DNA of 64,000 nucleotides from Enterocloster lavalensis (GCF_902364025.1 NZ_CABJCG010000016.1:77997-141996), one strand, 5' to 3'. Positions 46,837-56,084 are shown, counted from the first letter of the stretch. A program made the numbers and translations. Notes: generated by a model from the letters alone, not told the origin.

Positions 46837-47712
46837 ATGGGGGCAGAGGTATTGAAGGAAGCACAGAGGGAAGAAAAAGCGGTGGGTGAAAAGCTGGCCG
46901 GAGGAAAATTACGGGAACCATACTGCTATCGTGTGCGATATAGGGACGCGGGGCACGACTGCCAGGCGGATATTTGCGTTACAAAATCCCACGGATATGG
47001 TTACGACCTGCGTCTGACGCTGGGCGGTTACACCTTCGTAGGCTCCAACCTCTGCGATTTTGAGTTGGAAGACCCTTCCAAGGCGGAGGCTGCGGCCCGG
47101 GAGTTCTGCCTGATGAAATGGGGCGGCTATGTCGCATATGGAGACCGGATTATGCCGTACGCCTACGCCTTGCAGAGATACAGCATGGAGATGGAGATTC
47201 CGGTGGAGGCAGAGCGTCGGGAAAATGGGGAGCGGATTGCAGGCATGATCCGTTTTGCCTACCGGATGGAGGCCTGCGATTCCTCCAGGGCGCGCAGCAG
47301 GTGCTACTGTGACGACAGGGAAATTTACCTGGACGACACGGTGTGCACGGAGTTCAGTTTGGCGGTGGACGGACATATTTATAAAGTGGACCGTCCTACC
47401 ACGTATTTTGAGCAGGCATTGTCGCAGATCTGCAGGAAATGCGGCCGGGAATACCTGCTCCGCTGCTGCTTTACCTGCCAGTATTCCGACTATTCGCCTT
47501 ACGGGTGCGACGATTTCGGGAGTATGCTGTGTTATAGAGAATACAAGGAGGTTTACCTGACCGTGAACGATAAGGCAGGGTATTTTGATCGGTTGGAAGG
47601 ACTGGATTGTGAAATCGAGCAGGAGACTAATGTGTGCGGGGAGTTTGAGGAGCGGACGCGGTGCGAGGGGTATCGGGGGATGGTGGATGGGGTTGGGGGT
47701 ATAGGAACATGA
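46837..47712 (+). CDS. Unrecognised cysteine-rich protein (291 aa)
   Basis: The ATG at 46837 follows GGAGGAGATGGAGAT. The N-terminal half (about 20-160) is beta-rich with a VRYRDAGHDCQADICVT stretch. The C-terminal half has a dense cysteine cluster: CRKCGREYLLRCC, then FTCQYSDYSPYGCDD and GSMLCYRE (about 202-234), most likely a metal-binding site. There is no membrane segment or signal peptide. It is the last gene before the cas promoter and has the same orientation, but its own terminator region is not evident. I do not recognise a function. Confidence 0.75.
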   Translation: MGAEVLKEAQREEKAVGEKLAGGKLREPYCYRVRYRDAGHDCQADICVTKSHGYGYDLRLTLGGYTFVGSNLCDFELEDPSKAEAAAREFCLMKWGGYVAYGDRIMPYAYALQRYSMEMEIPVEAERRENGERIAGMIRFAYRMEACDSSRARSRCYCDDREIYLDDTVCTEFSLAVDGHIYKVDRPTTYFEQALSQICRKCGREYLLRCCFTCQYSDYSPYGCDDFGSMLCYREYKEVYLTVNDKAGYFDRLEGLDCEIEQETNVCGEFEERTRCEGYRGMVDGVGGIGT

Positions 47713-47764
47713 AGGAAATATCATTTCCTGAGTTGATAACTTGGTTATAATTTCCATAAAAACA

Positions 47765-47792
47765 TTGAAATTACCCTTGAATATGTTACAAT
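47765..47792 (+). promoter_or_regulatory. Promoter of the cas operon
   Basis: TTGAAA at 47765-47770, a 16 bp spacer and TACAAT at 47787-47792, 28 bp before the cas3 ATG. The surroundings are A+T-rich. Confidence 0.65.
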
Positions 47793-47820
47793 GTGTTGTA
47801 TAGAGGGGAGGGGAGAGCGA

Positions 47821-49959
47821 ATGTATAAAGCCCACTACAGCGAAGACAAAACCCGTTCCCAGTCAGTCGCCGAACATCTCCAGGGCACGCAAAAGCTGGC
47901 AGGTGAATTCGCCGCGGCATTTGATTGCAGGGAATGGGGGGACGGCTGCGGGCTCCTTCATGACATTGGCAAATACAGCGCCAGCTTTAAACGGAGAATC
48001 GATGAAGGGGGACCGATCACGGACCATGCCACAGCCGGAGCAAAGGAATTATATAACCGGGGAAATGTCTTTGGCGCATATTGTATTTCAGGTCATCACT
48101 CCGGTTTGTTGGACGGGGGTACCGTCGGAGATTCCGCCGGGGAGGCGACTCTCATGGGAAGAATGAAAAAGCGTTTGGACGATTACAGCGCATTTCAACA
48201 CGAAGTGGAGATTCCAGCGTTCCCCGCTCCGCTTTTAAAACCTCTGGGAAAGGGAGGATTTAGCGCCGCATTTTTCGTGCGCATGCTGTTTTCCAGCCTT
48301 GTGGATGCCGACTACCTGGATACGGAAGAATTTATGAAGGAAGGCAAAGACGGAAGAGAACCCGCCGAGCCTATGGACATTCTGCTGCAGCGCCTGAAGC
48401 AATATGTAGCCGCCTGGTTGGAAAATACCGATTTGACAACAATCAATGGCAGGCGTTCCCGGATACTGCAAGCGTGTTTTGACAAGGGACAGGCAGTTCA
48501 GGGCTTGTATCAGCTGACAGTACCCACCGGCGGCGGAAAAACCATATCTTCCCTTGCATTTGCACTTCAACATGCGATCAGACATCATTTGCAGCACATC
48601 ATTTATGTGATTCCCTACACGAATATCATCGAGCAGACTTCACAAATTTTCAGACATATTTTAGGAGACATAAACGTATTGGAGGACCATTGCAATGTCT
48701 CCTATGACAGTCCAGAAGAATTAAAGATAAAACAGCTTGCTGCTGAAAATTGGGATTGCCCGGTGGTTGTCACCACAAATGTCCAGTTTTTTGAGTCGCT
48801 GTTTTCCAATCGAACGTCAAAATGCAGGAAGCTGCACAATATTGCAAAAAGTGTTATCATTTTCGACGAGGCTCAGATGCTGCCGGCCAGCTATCTGAAG
48901 CCATGTACGCGTGTGATTACCGAACTGGTTACCAATTACCATTGCACAGCAGTCCTCTGCACCGCTACACAGCCATCACTTGAAGCATTTTTTCCTCAGC
49001 AGCTGCGTCCGGTTGAAATATGCCCGGATATACAAGGACAGTATGCATTTTTTAAACGGACTACATTTCAGATGATCGGAGAATTGACAGAAGAAGCGCT
49101 GGTAGAACGGTTGAACACACATGGGCAGATTCTGTGTATTCTCAACAGCCGCAAACGCGTACAAAGCGTTTATAAAGCCTTAAAAGGGGACGGAACGTAC
49201 CATCTTTCAACGTTTATGTATCCCATTCACCGAAAAAATCTGTTAAAGAAAATAAAAACTTGTCTGGAAAATGGCCAGAACTGCCGTGTGATCGCAACCA
49301 GTCTGGTGGAGGCAGGAGTAGATCTTGACTTCAAAATGGTGTATCGGGAATTAGCTGGCATCGATTCTGTGATTCAGGCAGGAGGGCGGTGTAACAGAGA
49401 AGGTAAAGAAAAGCCGGAAGAAAGCCAGACTGTTGTGTTTACGCTGGAGGAATCGGAGGATATCCACATACCTGGTCAGCTAAAGCTTCCGATTACGGTG
49501 GCTGGGCAGATTGCCAGAAAGTATGAAGATATATCCTCTTTGGAAGCGATTCACGAATATTTCGAGCGCCTGTACCATTTCCGGGGAAACGGGCTGGACG
49601 CCAAAAATATTGTCGATCAGTTTGAGCAGGCCTCACGCTCGCTGCTGTTTCCGTTTGCCACAGTGGCGGAGCAATTTCACTTGATTGAAAATGAGACAAA
49701 GGCAATTTTGATTGACAGGGATATAAGAGCGCAGGAGATTGTGGAAAGTCTGCGAAATGGAGCGCATTCACTGCAGTTACTGCGGGAAGCCGGCCAATAT
49801 TGTGTAAATGTATATCAGAATGATTTTGAAAGTCTGAACGGGGCTGGTTTGCTGGAAGCATTGGACGAACAGATCTATGTTTTGCGGGACAGAAAATTAT
49901 ATTCAGACGAAATGGGGCTTCTTGTCAGTGTAAGCCGTGGAGAAGCCGTGTTTGCCTGA
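47821..49959 (+). CDS. cas3: Cas3 helicase-nuclease, type I-C
   Basis: The product is about 712 residues starting at MYKAHYSEDKT, behind GGGGAGGGGAG. The N-terminal HD nuclease keeps His19, His47-Asp48 (LLHDIGKYS), His69 (TDHATAG) and His92-His93 (GHHSG). The SF2 helicase follows: Walker A PTGGGKT (235-241), DEAQ box (349-352), TATQPS and QAGGRCNREG. It is recruited by the DNA-bound Cascade complex to unwind and degrade the target strand. It is full length with no missing catalytic residue seen. First gene of a seven-gene operon. Confidence 0.97.
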   Translation: MYKAHYSEDKTRSQSVAEHLQGTQKLAGEFAAAFDCREWGDGCGLLHDIGKYSASFKRRIDEGGPITDHATAGAKELYNRGNVFGAYCISGHHSGLLDGGTVGDSAGEATLMGRMKKRLDDYSAFQHEVEIPAFPAPLLKPLGKGGFSAAFFVRMLFSSLVDADYLDTEEFMKEGKDGREPAEPMDILLQRLKQYVAAWLENTDLTTINGRRSRILQACFDKGQAVQGLYQLTVPTGGGKTISSLAFALQHAIRHHLQHIIYVIPYTNIIEQTSQIFRHILGDINVLEDHCNVSYDSPEELKIKQLAAENWDCPVVVTTNVQFFESLFSNRTSKCRKLHNIAKSVIIFDEAQMLPASYLKPCTRVITELVTNYHCTAVLCTATQPSLEAFFPQQLRPVEICPDIQGQYAFFKRTTFQMIGELTEEALVERLNTHGQILCILNSRKRVQSVYKALKGDGTYHLSTFMYPIHRKNLLKKIKTCLENGQNCRVIATSLVEAGVDLDFKMVYRELAGIDSVIQAGGRCNREGKEKPEESQTVVFTLEESEDIHIPGQLKLPITVAGQIARKYEDISSLEAIHEYFERLYHFRGNGLDAKNIVDQFEQASRSLLFPFATVAEQFHLIENETKAILIDRDIRAQEIVESLRNGAHSLQLLREAGQYCVNVYQNDFESLNGAGLLEALDEQIYVLRDRKLYSDEMGLLVSVSRGEAVFA

Positions 49960-49983
49960 GGCAGATAAGAAAGGAGGAGACAG

Positions 49984-50640
49984 ATGGGCTGGGGAGTGAG
50001 AGTTCACGTTTGGGGCGATTACGCACTGTTTGCCCGCCCGGAGATGAAGGTGGAACGCTGCAGCTACGATGTGATGCCGCCATCCGCTGCGCGTGGCATC
50101 CTGGAGGCAATTTACTGGCATCCGGGAATGCGGTGGGTGATCGACAGAATTCAGGTGAGAAAACCGATTCGGTTTACGAGCATCCGAAGAAATGAGGTCA
50201 AAAGTAAGGTTTTGGCTGGAAATGTGTTGAGGGCGGTAAACGGAAGTTCAAAGCCACTGTATATTGCCAGCAAGGAAGAGATTGTGCAGCGGGCAGCAAT
50301 TCTATTAAAAGATGTGGATTACTTGATCGAGGCACATTTTGAAATGACCGAACGGGCCAGCGCCGGCGATAATCCGGGAAAATTCAAAGATATTGTTATG
50401 AGGCGCCTTCGCCGGGGAGAATGCTTCCATATGCCATATTTCGGCTGCCGGGAATTTCCTGCCAACTTTGAACTTTACGAGGCGGATGATCTGGAGGATG
50501 GAGACGGCAGGGAACAGGATTTGGGATATATGCTATACGATTTCGATTATTCCGATCCAGAGGACATCAAGCCGATGTTTTTCCGTGCGGTGCTGAGAAA
50601 TGGCATATTGGATGTGAGGGACTGCGAGGTGGTGAGATGA
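49984..50640 (+). CDS. cas5c: Cas5 of type I-C (crRNA-processing endoribonuclease)
   Basis: This is a 218-residue RAMP protein, with AAAGGAGGAGACAG before the ATG. Family marks are the N-terminal VRVHVWGDYALFARPEMKVE strand and the YDVMPPSAARGILEAIYW segment. In type I-C systems Cas5 replaces Cas6 and cuts the precursor crRNA at the repeat hairpin; no cas6 is present here, as expected. It overlaps the next gene by 4 bp. Confidence 0.96.
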   Translation: MGWGVRVHVWGDYALFARPEMKVERCSYDVMPPSAARGILEAIYWHPGMRWVIDRIQVRKPIRFTSIRRNEVKSKVLAGNVLRAVNGSSKPLYIASKEEIVQRAAILLKDVDYLIEAHFEMTERASAGDNPGKFKDIVMRRLRRGECFHMPYFGCREFPANFELYEADDLEDGDGREQDLGYMLYDFDYSDPEDIKPMFFRAVLRNGILDVRDCEVVR

Positions 50641-52409
50641 TTCTACAGTCGTTGGTGCATTATTATGAAGCGCTGGAACGTGCAGATCGAATAACACGTC
50701 CGGGATGGTGCAGCGCCAAGGTGTCATTTGGGCTGGAATTGTCAGAGAATGGAGAATTGCTGGCAATTATTCCATTGAAACAGCCGGTGCAGCGGGGAAA
50801 AAAGACGGTCATGCTGCCCGTCGACATGAAGGTGCCGCAGTTCTTATCGCGATCGTCAGGGGTATCCGCCAACTTTTTGTGTGATAATTCAAGCTATCTG
50901 TTGGGCATTGACAGCAAAGGAAAACCGGAGCGTTCCAGAGAATGCTTTCTGGCTGCGAAAGAGAAGCATTTGAAAATTTTAGAAAACGTAAACAGTCCGG
51001 CTGCCGTAGCCGTAAAACGCTTTTTTCAGCAGTGGTCTCCTGATCAGGCCGCAGACAGCCCGGTTCTGATCCCATATCTGGAGGAAATTATGGCGGGCGC
51101 CAACCTGGTGTTTTTCTATGACAGGGATTTCGCGCAGGAAGACCCGGATATACAGGAGGCATGGGAGAGCTTCAGCGCCGGGGATGGCGGGAAAGCCGAT
51201 GGGGTTTGTCTGGTCACAGGACAGCAAGCGGAGATTGCGCGTATCCACGGCATGATAAAGGGGCTGCCCGGAGCGCAATCAAGCGGTGCAGCCCTTGTAT
51301 CTTTCAATGCGCCTGCCTTTGAATCCCATGGAAAATCCCAGAGTTTCAACGCGCCGGTTGGAATATACGCGGCATATGCCTATACGACGGCTTTAAACTA
51401 CCTGTTGGCCGATAAACAGCACACTTCAATGATTGGGGATACCACAATCGTATACTGGTCGGAAGAGGCGGAAGAGGTTTATCAAAATATATTCAGTATG
51501 GCGGCGGACCCCACGATTGACAACCAGGAAATTCTGGATGGGGTCTTTAAGAATCTGGAGTCCGGGAAGGCGGTTGCGGTAGGAGATGTAGAGACGAAAA
51601 TTTCTCTGGACCAGCCCTTTTACATTTTGGGGTTGACGCCAAACGCGGCACGAATCGCAGTCCGGTTCTTTTATCGGGATACCTTCGGCGGCATTCTCAA
51701 AAATTTGAAACGCCATTATGACGAGATGGAAATTGTCCGCCCGTCAAATGATTCGATCGAGTATCTGGGCTTGTGGCGGATGCTGCAGGAGACAGTGAAT
51801 AAAAAGTCCAGGGATAAGAATCCTGTTTCAAATATGGCGGGAGCCGTATACCGGGCGATTATTTCCGGCAGCCGGTATCCGAATTCGCTGTATCAGGAGG
51901 TGATCGGAAGAATACGGGCGGATCAGGATAATCCTGATAACCGTATATACAAGATAACCAGGGGGAGGGCGGCAATTATTAAAGCCTATCTTATGCGAAA
52001 CGGAACAATCAAAAAGGAGGAGATAACGGTGGGATTAAATGAGAACTGCAGCAATCCGGCGTATGTTCTTGGCCGGGAATTTGCCGTATTGGAGGCGATT
52101 CAGGAAGAGGCAAATCCGGGTATCAACGCTACGATAAAGGACCGGTATTTCAATGCGGCATGCGCCACTCCGGCCATCATCTTTCCGGTGCTGTTTAAGC
52201 TGAAAAATAGTCATATCCGAAAATTAAATAGTCGTAATAAAGTAATTTACTACGAAACATTGCTTGAAGATTTACAGGGAAAGCTGCTATTGAAGGATGA
52301 TCAAAAAACTGCCTGCCCGAGGCGCTTGACACTGGAAGAACAGGGGATGTTTATTCTCGGTTACTATCATCAAACCCAGAAACGATATGAAAAAAAGGAG
52401 GATAAGTGA
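50637..52409 (+). CDS. cas8c: Cas8c (Csd1), large subunit of type I-C Cascade
   Basis: This is a 590-residue protein, the usual Csd1 length. It begins with the family-typical LVHYYEALERAD and contains NFLCDNSSYLLG and SFNAPAFESHGKSQSFNAPVG. Cas8c recognises the PAM and, through an internal start, often also makes the small Cas11c subunit; a possible internal site was not resolved here. It overlaps cas5 by 4 bp. Confidence 0.96.
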   Translation: MILQSLVHYYEALERADRITRPGWCSAKVSFGLELSENGELLAIIPLKQPVQRGKKTVMLPVDMKVPQFLSRSSGVSANFLCDNSSYLLGIDSKGKPERSRECFLAAKEKHLKILENVNSPAAVAVKRFFQQWSPDQAADSPVLIPYLEEIMAGANLVFFYDRDFAQEDPDIQEAWESFSAGDGGKADGVCLVTGQQAEIARIHGMIKGLPGAQSSGAALVSFNAPAFESHGKSQSFNAPVGIYAAYAYTTALNYLLADKQHTSMIGDTTIVYWSEEAEEVYQNIFSMAADPTIDNQEILDGVFKNLESGKAVAVGDVETKISLDQPFYILGLTPNAARIAVRFFYRDTFGGILKNLKRHYDEMEIVRPSNDSIEYLGLWRMLQETVNKKSRDKNPVSNMAGAVYRAIISGSRYPNSLYQEVIGRIRADQDNPDNRIYKITRGRAAIIKAYLMRNGTIKKEEITVGLNENCSNPAYVLGREFAVLEAIQEEANPGINATIKDRYFNAACATPAIIFPVLFKLKNSHIRKLNSRNKVIYYETLLEDLQGKLLLKDDQKTACPRRLTLEEQGMFILGYYHQTQKRYEKKEDK

Positions 52410-52410
52410 G

Positions 52411-53301
52411 ATGGCTGAAGTGATTAAAAACCGGTATGAGTTTGTGGTGCTATTCGACGTAGAAAACGGAAATCCCAATGGTGACCCGGACGCCGGGAAT
52501 CTTCCGAGGATTGATCCCGAAAGCGGCTATGGACTGGTCACAGACGTATGTCTGAAACGGAAAATCCGCAATTATGTTGAGACCGTAAAAGAGGACGAAC
52601 CCGGCTTTAAAATTTATATCAAAGAAGACGTGCCGCTGAACCGCAGCGATAACATGGCGTACGAATATCTGGAAACCAACGACAAGGACGTCAAGGAGTT
52701 GAAAAAGAAAGACCCGGATGTGGACCGGAAAATCCGTGACTTTATGTGCCGGAATTTTTATGATATCCGTACATTTGGCGCTGTGATGACAACATTTGTA
52801 AAGGCGGCATTGAACTGCGGACAAGTCAGGGGACCTGTTCAGTTGGGGTTTGCCAGGAGTATTGATCCCATTATAAGCCAGGAGGTCACCATTACCCGCG
52901 TTGCAATTACAACGGAAAAAGATGCTGAAAATAAGAAAACGGAGATGGGCAGAAAGAATATCGTGCCTTATGCACTATACCGCGCAGAGGGCTACATATC
53001 AGCCAATCTCGCTCGAAAGGTGACGGGATTTTCGGAGGAAGATCTGGAACTGTTATGGGAAGCCATTATCAATATGTTCGAGATCGACCATTCGGCGGCC
53101 CGCGGGAAAATGGCGGTGCGCGAATTGATTGTATTTAAGCACAGCAAAGAACTGGGGGATTGCCCTGCGTACAAGCTGTTCGAGGCAGTTGAAGTGAAAA
53201 AGCACGACGACGTCCTATATCCCAGAAAATACAGCGACTACTGTGTCGAAGTCCACGAAGAGAAGATCCCTGATACGGTGGAGGTGTCGAGAAAAATATA
53301 A
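52411..53301 (+). CDS. cas7c: Cas7 of type I-C (Csd2), Cascade backbone
   Basis: The product is about 296 residues. I start it at 52411 (MAEVIKNRYEF), which has AAAGGAGG upstream; a frame opening at 52387 overlaps the end of cas8c. It has the Cas7 RAMP pattern: VLFDVENGNPNGDPDAGNLPR-like N-terminus (FDVENGNPNGDPD), then KIRNYV, GAVMTTF and GPVQLGFARSIDP. Several copies bind along the crRNA. It overlaps cas4 by 1 bp. Confidence 0.97.
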   Translation: MAEVIKNRYEFVVLFDVENGNPNGDPDAGNLPRIDPESGYGLVTDVCLKRKIRNYVETVKEDEPGFKIYIKEDVPLNRSDNMAYEYLETNDKDVKELKKKDPDVDRKIRDFMCRNFYDIRTFGAVMTTFVKAALNCGQVRGPVQLGFARSIDPIISQEVTITRVAITTEKDAENKKTEMGRKNIVPYALYRAEGYISANLARKVTGFSEEDLELLWEAIINMFEIDHSAARGKMAVRELIVFKHSKELGDCPAYKLFEAVEVKKHDDVLYPRKYSDYCVEVHEEKIPDTVEVSRKI

Positions 53302-53966
53302 TGGAATACAGGGAAGATGATTATTTAATGCTTTCCGGTATACAACATTTTGCATTTTGCAGAAGGCAGTGGGCCCTGATTCACATCGAGCAGCAGTGGC
53401 AGGAAAATGAGCGGACAGTTGCAGGGGAACTGCTTCATAATCGGGCCCACGATTCTTTTTTCATGGAGAAGCGCAATGATGTGGTAATCAGCCGGGGACT
53501 TCCGGTGCATTCCCGGAAAATGGGAGTGAGCGGTGTCTGTGATATCGTTGAGTTCCGGGAGGATCAGAATGGCATTTCACTCCACGGGCACAGGGGATTA
53601 TTTGTCCCATATCCAGTCGAATACAAAAAAGGAAAGCCTAAAGCTACGGAGATGGATATTTTACAATTAACCGCTCAGGCGATGTGTCTGGAGGAGATGT
53701 TGTCCATAAAAATTGAGGAAGGCGCTCTTTACTATGCTGAAATACGGCGCAGAGAGACAGTGGAATTTACAACGCAACTCCGGGATCAAGTGCAAAAAGC
53801 GTTCCAGGAAATGCATCAGATGTATGATAGAAGATATACGCCCAAGGTAAAGTGGTCAAAAAGTTGCAACGCCTGTTCATTGAAGGATATCTGTGTCCCC
53901 AAACTGGGAAAAGCTGTGTCTGTCAAGTCCTATATCCAAAATGCTATTTTGAGGGATGAAGAATGA
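53301..53966 (+). CDS. cas4: Cas4 (spacer-acquisition nuclease)
   Basis: This is a 221-residue RecB-family nuclease. It has the N-terminal cysteine in HFAFCRRQWAL and a C-terminal cluster (SCNACSLKDICVP) that together hold an iron-sulfur cluster. Nuclease residues lie around GVCDIVEFRED and PVEYKKGKPK. Cas4 trims prespacers and checks the PAM with Cas1-Cas2. It overlaps cas1 by 4 bp. Confidence 0.96.
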   Translation: MEYREDDYLMLSGIQHFAFCRRQWALIHIEQQWQENERTVAGELLHNRAHDSFFMEKRNDVVISRGLPVHSRKMGVSGVCDIVEFREDQNGISLHGHRGLFVPYPVEYKKGKPKATEMDILQLTAQAMCLEEMLSIKIEEGALYYAEIRRRETVEFTTQLRDQVQKAFQEMHQMYDRRYTPKVKWSKSCNACSLKDICVPKLGKAVSVKSYIQNAILRDEE

Positions 53967-54994
53967 AAAAATTGTTAAATACGTTGTATGTTACAACACC
54001 GGAGAGCTATCTTTCACTGGACGGAGAAAATGTGGTGATTTTTAATGAGGGGCAGGAGATGGGGCGGATCCCGCTTCACAATCTGGAGGCAATCGTCTCA
54101 TTTGGTTACAGAGGCGTCAGCCCAGCCCTCATGGGTGGTTGTGCCAAACGGAATATCTCATTATGCTTTTTGACGCCACAGGGCAAATATCTGGCCCGTG
54201 TCACCGGTGGGGCGAGAGGTAACGTGCTGCTCAGAAAAAAGCAGTATAAAATTTCCGAAAAACCGGAAGCCTGTCTGGAAATATCGAAAAATTTTATATT
54301 GGGAAAGGTGTATAATAGCAGGAGGGTTCTGGAACGGGCCGTTCGTGACCATTCTTTGCAAGTGGATATAGATAAAATAGGGCGGGCATCGGAATTTCTG
54401 AAATGTTCCCTGCAAAATATAGAGCAGTGCAAAGACATGGATCAGCTCAGAGGATACGAGGGCGAGGCTGCCAGCGTTTACTTTGGGGTGTTTGATCAGT
54501 TGATTTTACAGCAGAAAAAGGATTTTGTATTTGAAACTAGGACAAGGCGTCCTCCCTTAAACAACGTAAACGCCATGCTCTCATTTGTTTATACACTTTT
54601 GGGAAATATGGTTGCAGCCGCCCTTGAGACAGTAGGGTTGGATCCATATGTGGGGCTTATGCATACGGACCGTCCGGGAAGGCAATCTCTGGCCCAGGAC
54701 CTGCTGGAAGAATTAAGGCCTGTACTGGCGGACCGTTTTGTCCTGACGCTGATTAACCGGAAGATGGTTACAAAAAAGGACTTTACAAAAAAAGAGGACG
54801 GAGCGGTTCTGATGGGTGATCAATCCATAAAGCTGCTTTTGACCGAATGGCAAAACAAGAAAAAGGAGATTATAACCCATCCGTTTTTACAAGAGAAAGT
54901 GGAGTGGGGAATGATACCATTTGTGCAGGCGATGCTGTTGTCAAGATATTTACGTGGTGATATCGATGAATATCCGCCATTTTTCTGGAAGTAG
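53963..54994 (+). CDS. cas1: Cas1 integrase
   Basis: This is a 343-residue protein. Metal-binding active-site residues are Glu166 (RGYEGEAASVYF), His234 (GLMHTDRPGRQSL) and Glu249/250 (DLLEELRP), all present. It inserts new spacers at the leader end of an array. The N-terminal VTTPESYLSLDGENVVI is typical of type I-C Cas1. It follows cas4 with a 4 bp overlap. Confidence 0.97.
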   Translation: MKKLLNTLYVTTPESYLSLDGENVVIFNEGQEMGRIPLHNLEAIVSFGYRGVSPALMGGCAKRNISLCFLTPQGKYLARVTGGARGNVLLRKKQYKISEKPEACLEISKNFILGKVYNSRRVLERAVRDHSLQVDIDKIGRASEFLKCSLQNIEQCKDMDQLRGYEGEAASVYFGVFDQLILQQKKDFVFETRTRRPPLNNVNAMLSFVYTLLGNMVAAALETVGLDPYVGLMHTDRPGRQSLAQDLLEELRPVLADRFVLTLINRKMVTKKDFTKKEDGAVLMGDQSIKLLLTEWQNKKKEIITHPFLQEKVEWGMIPFVQAMLLSRYLRGDIDEYPPFFWK

Positions 54995-55002
54995 GTGAGG
55001 CT

Positions 55003-55293
55003 ATGCTGGTGCTGGTAACATATGATGTCAATACAGAAACACCCGCTGGAAAAAGCCGGCTGCGTAAGGTTGCCAAAGAATGCGTGAACTATGGGACCCG
55101 GGTGCAAAACTCCGTATTTGAATGTGTTCTTGACAATGCTCAGTTTCTGTTGCTGAAGTCGAAACTGTGTAGTATGATTGATGAAGAGGTTGACAGCCTG
55201 CGCTTTTATCATTTGGGAAACAGCCACAAAGCAAAAGTGGAGCACGTGGGACTTTGCAAAGGGATTAATGTGGAAGAACCATTGCTTTTTTGA
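55003..55293 (+). CDS. cas2: Cas2
   Basis: This is a 96-residue protein, with LVLVTYDVNTETPAG (Asp8 conserved) at the start and the ending LLF usual for type I-C Cas2. It forms the scaffold of the Cas1-Cas2 integrase. Last gene of the cas operon, 8 bp after cas1. Confidence 0.97.
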   Translation: MLVLVTYDVNTETPAGKSRLRKVAKECVNYGTRVQNSVFECVLDNAQFLLLKSKLCSMIDEEVDSLRFYHLGNSHKAKVEHVGLCKGINVEEPLLF

Positions 55294-55467
55294 GAGCGTT
55301 TGATAGGTGTTTTTCCGGAAAGTCGGCTCAAATGAATGGGACGAAGAGAGAATTTCAAGAGAAATGTAAATAAACGGTGAGTATCTCATGGGTTTATAGG
55401 GCGTGATTAGTCCGAAGCGTTTGAGGAGGTGAGTATGTATTGCTTAAAGTTGTACCAGATTGAGTGG

Positions 55468-55496
55468 CGATTCCTTTAGGGCGGCTATAGGAATCG
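55468..55496. other. Hairpin between cas2 and the first CRISPR leader
   Basis: A perfect 8 bp stem, CGATTCCT/AGGAATCG, with a 13 nt loop. No T run follows, so it is not a standard terminator. It lies in the 394 bp between cas2 and the first repeat; no gene is seen there. Confidence 0.5.
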
Positions 55497-55514
55497 GTCG
55501 ATCAACACGTTCAA

Positions 55515-55686
55515 GTGCGAAACTCAAGTGAACATAAATTCCCCAGCAGATTCGCACCGAAATAATAGACGAGTGTTGATAAATGGGGAAGCTATTTAAT
55601 AAAAGAACTTGGGGGAATGTAGTGAAGTGGAATGATATTTGTGTAAATGTGCTGTAATGATATGCTTTTTATTGGGCATGTTTGCT
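55515..55686 (+). promoter_or_regulatory. Leader of CRISPR array 1
   Basis: A+T-rich leader. It begins with an inverted repeat GTGCGAA (55515-55521) and TTCGCAC (55551-55557) enclosing AAGTGAACAT (55526-55535), and ends in TTTGCT just before the first repeat. The same elements occur at nearly the same distances in the leader of array 2. Confidence 0.75.
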
Positions 55687-55852
55687 GTCGAGGTCTGCGA
55701 AGACCTCGTGGATTGAAATCGCATATCCTCCGGAAAACACGACTCAGAATGTGTCGAGGTCTGCGAAGACCTCGTGGATTGAATTTTCGTCCGCAGATAT
55801 GCCAAAGACCTGCTCATAGTGTCGAAGTCTGAAAAGACCTCTCAGATTGGCT
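55687..55852 (+). CRISPR. CRISPR array 1, two spacers (type I-C, next to cas2)
   Basis: Three repeats start at 55687, 55753 and 55821. The repeat is about 33 nt, beginning GTCGAGGTCTGCGAAGACCT and ending CGTGGATTGAAAT, with a perfect 8 bp stem CGAGGTCT/AGACCTCG. The second repeat has one change near its end (GAATT). The third is strongly degenerate (GTCGAAGTCTGAAAAGACCT, then CTCAGATTGG) and marks the trailer end. Spacers are about 33 and 35 nt. The short array may be a reduced or young one. Confidence 0.95.
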
Positions 55853-55896
55853 CTATTATGTAAAATATATCAATGGGCTCTAGCCAGTAAATCTCC

Positions 55897-55925
55897 TTGC
55901 ATCCTCAACTTTTACATACTATAAT
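55897..55925 (+). promoter_or_regulatory. Promoter of the yjdF transcript
   Basis: TTGCAT at 55897-55902, a 17 bp spacer and TATAAT at 55920-55925, giving a leader of about 150 nt before the ATG at 56085. Confidence 0.7.
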
Positions 55926-55960
55926 AAAACAGCGTAAAACAAAAATGACAAAGATAAAAA

Positions 55961-56050
55961 CACAAACTGGTTGGTAGTCCAGTTGCGGCTTCTCATCTTC
56001 CAATCTCTCCTCTCAAGCCGTCAGTAACCTTCCTCCTTAGGTCGTCCGTT
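55961..56050 (+). ncRNA. Candidate yjdF-motif riboswitch
   Basis: The transcript leader upstream of a yjdF gene folds into at least two stems: AACTGG/CCAGTT (55965-55984) and CGGCTT/AAGCCG (55986-56020), with GGTT/AACC able to close around them. yjdF genes in Firmicutes are often preceded by the yjdF RNA motif, which binds aza-aromatic compounds. I call it from position, structure and downstream gene; I could not compare it to the covariance model. Confidence 0.6.
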
Positions 56051-56084
56051 CTTTGCCCATTCAAACTTTTAAGGAGGACAAGAA

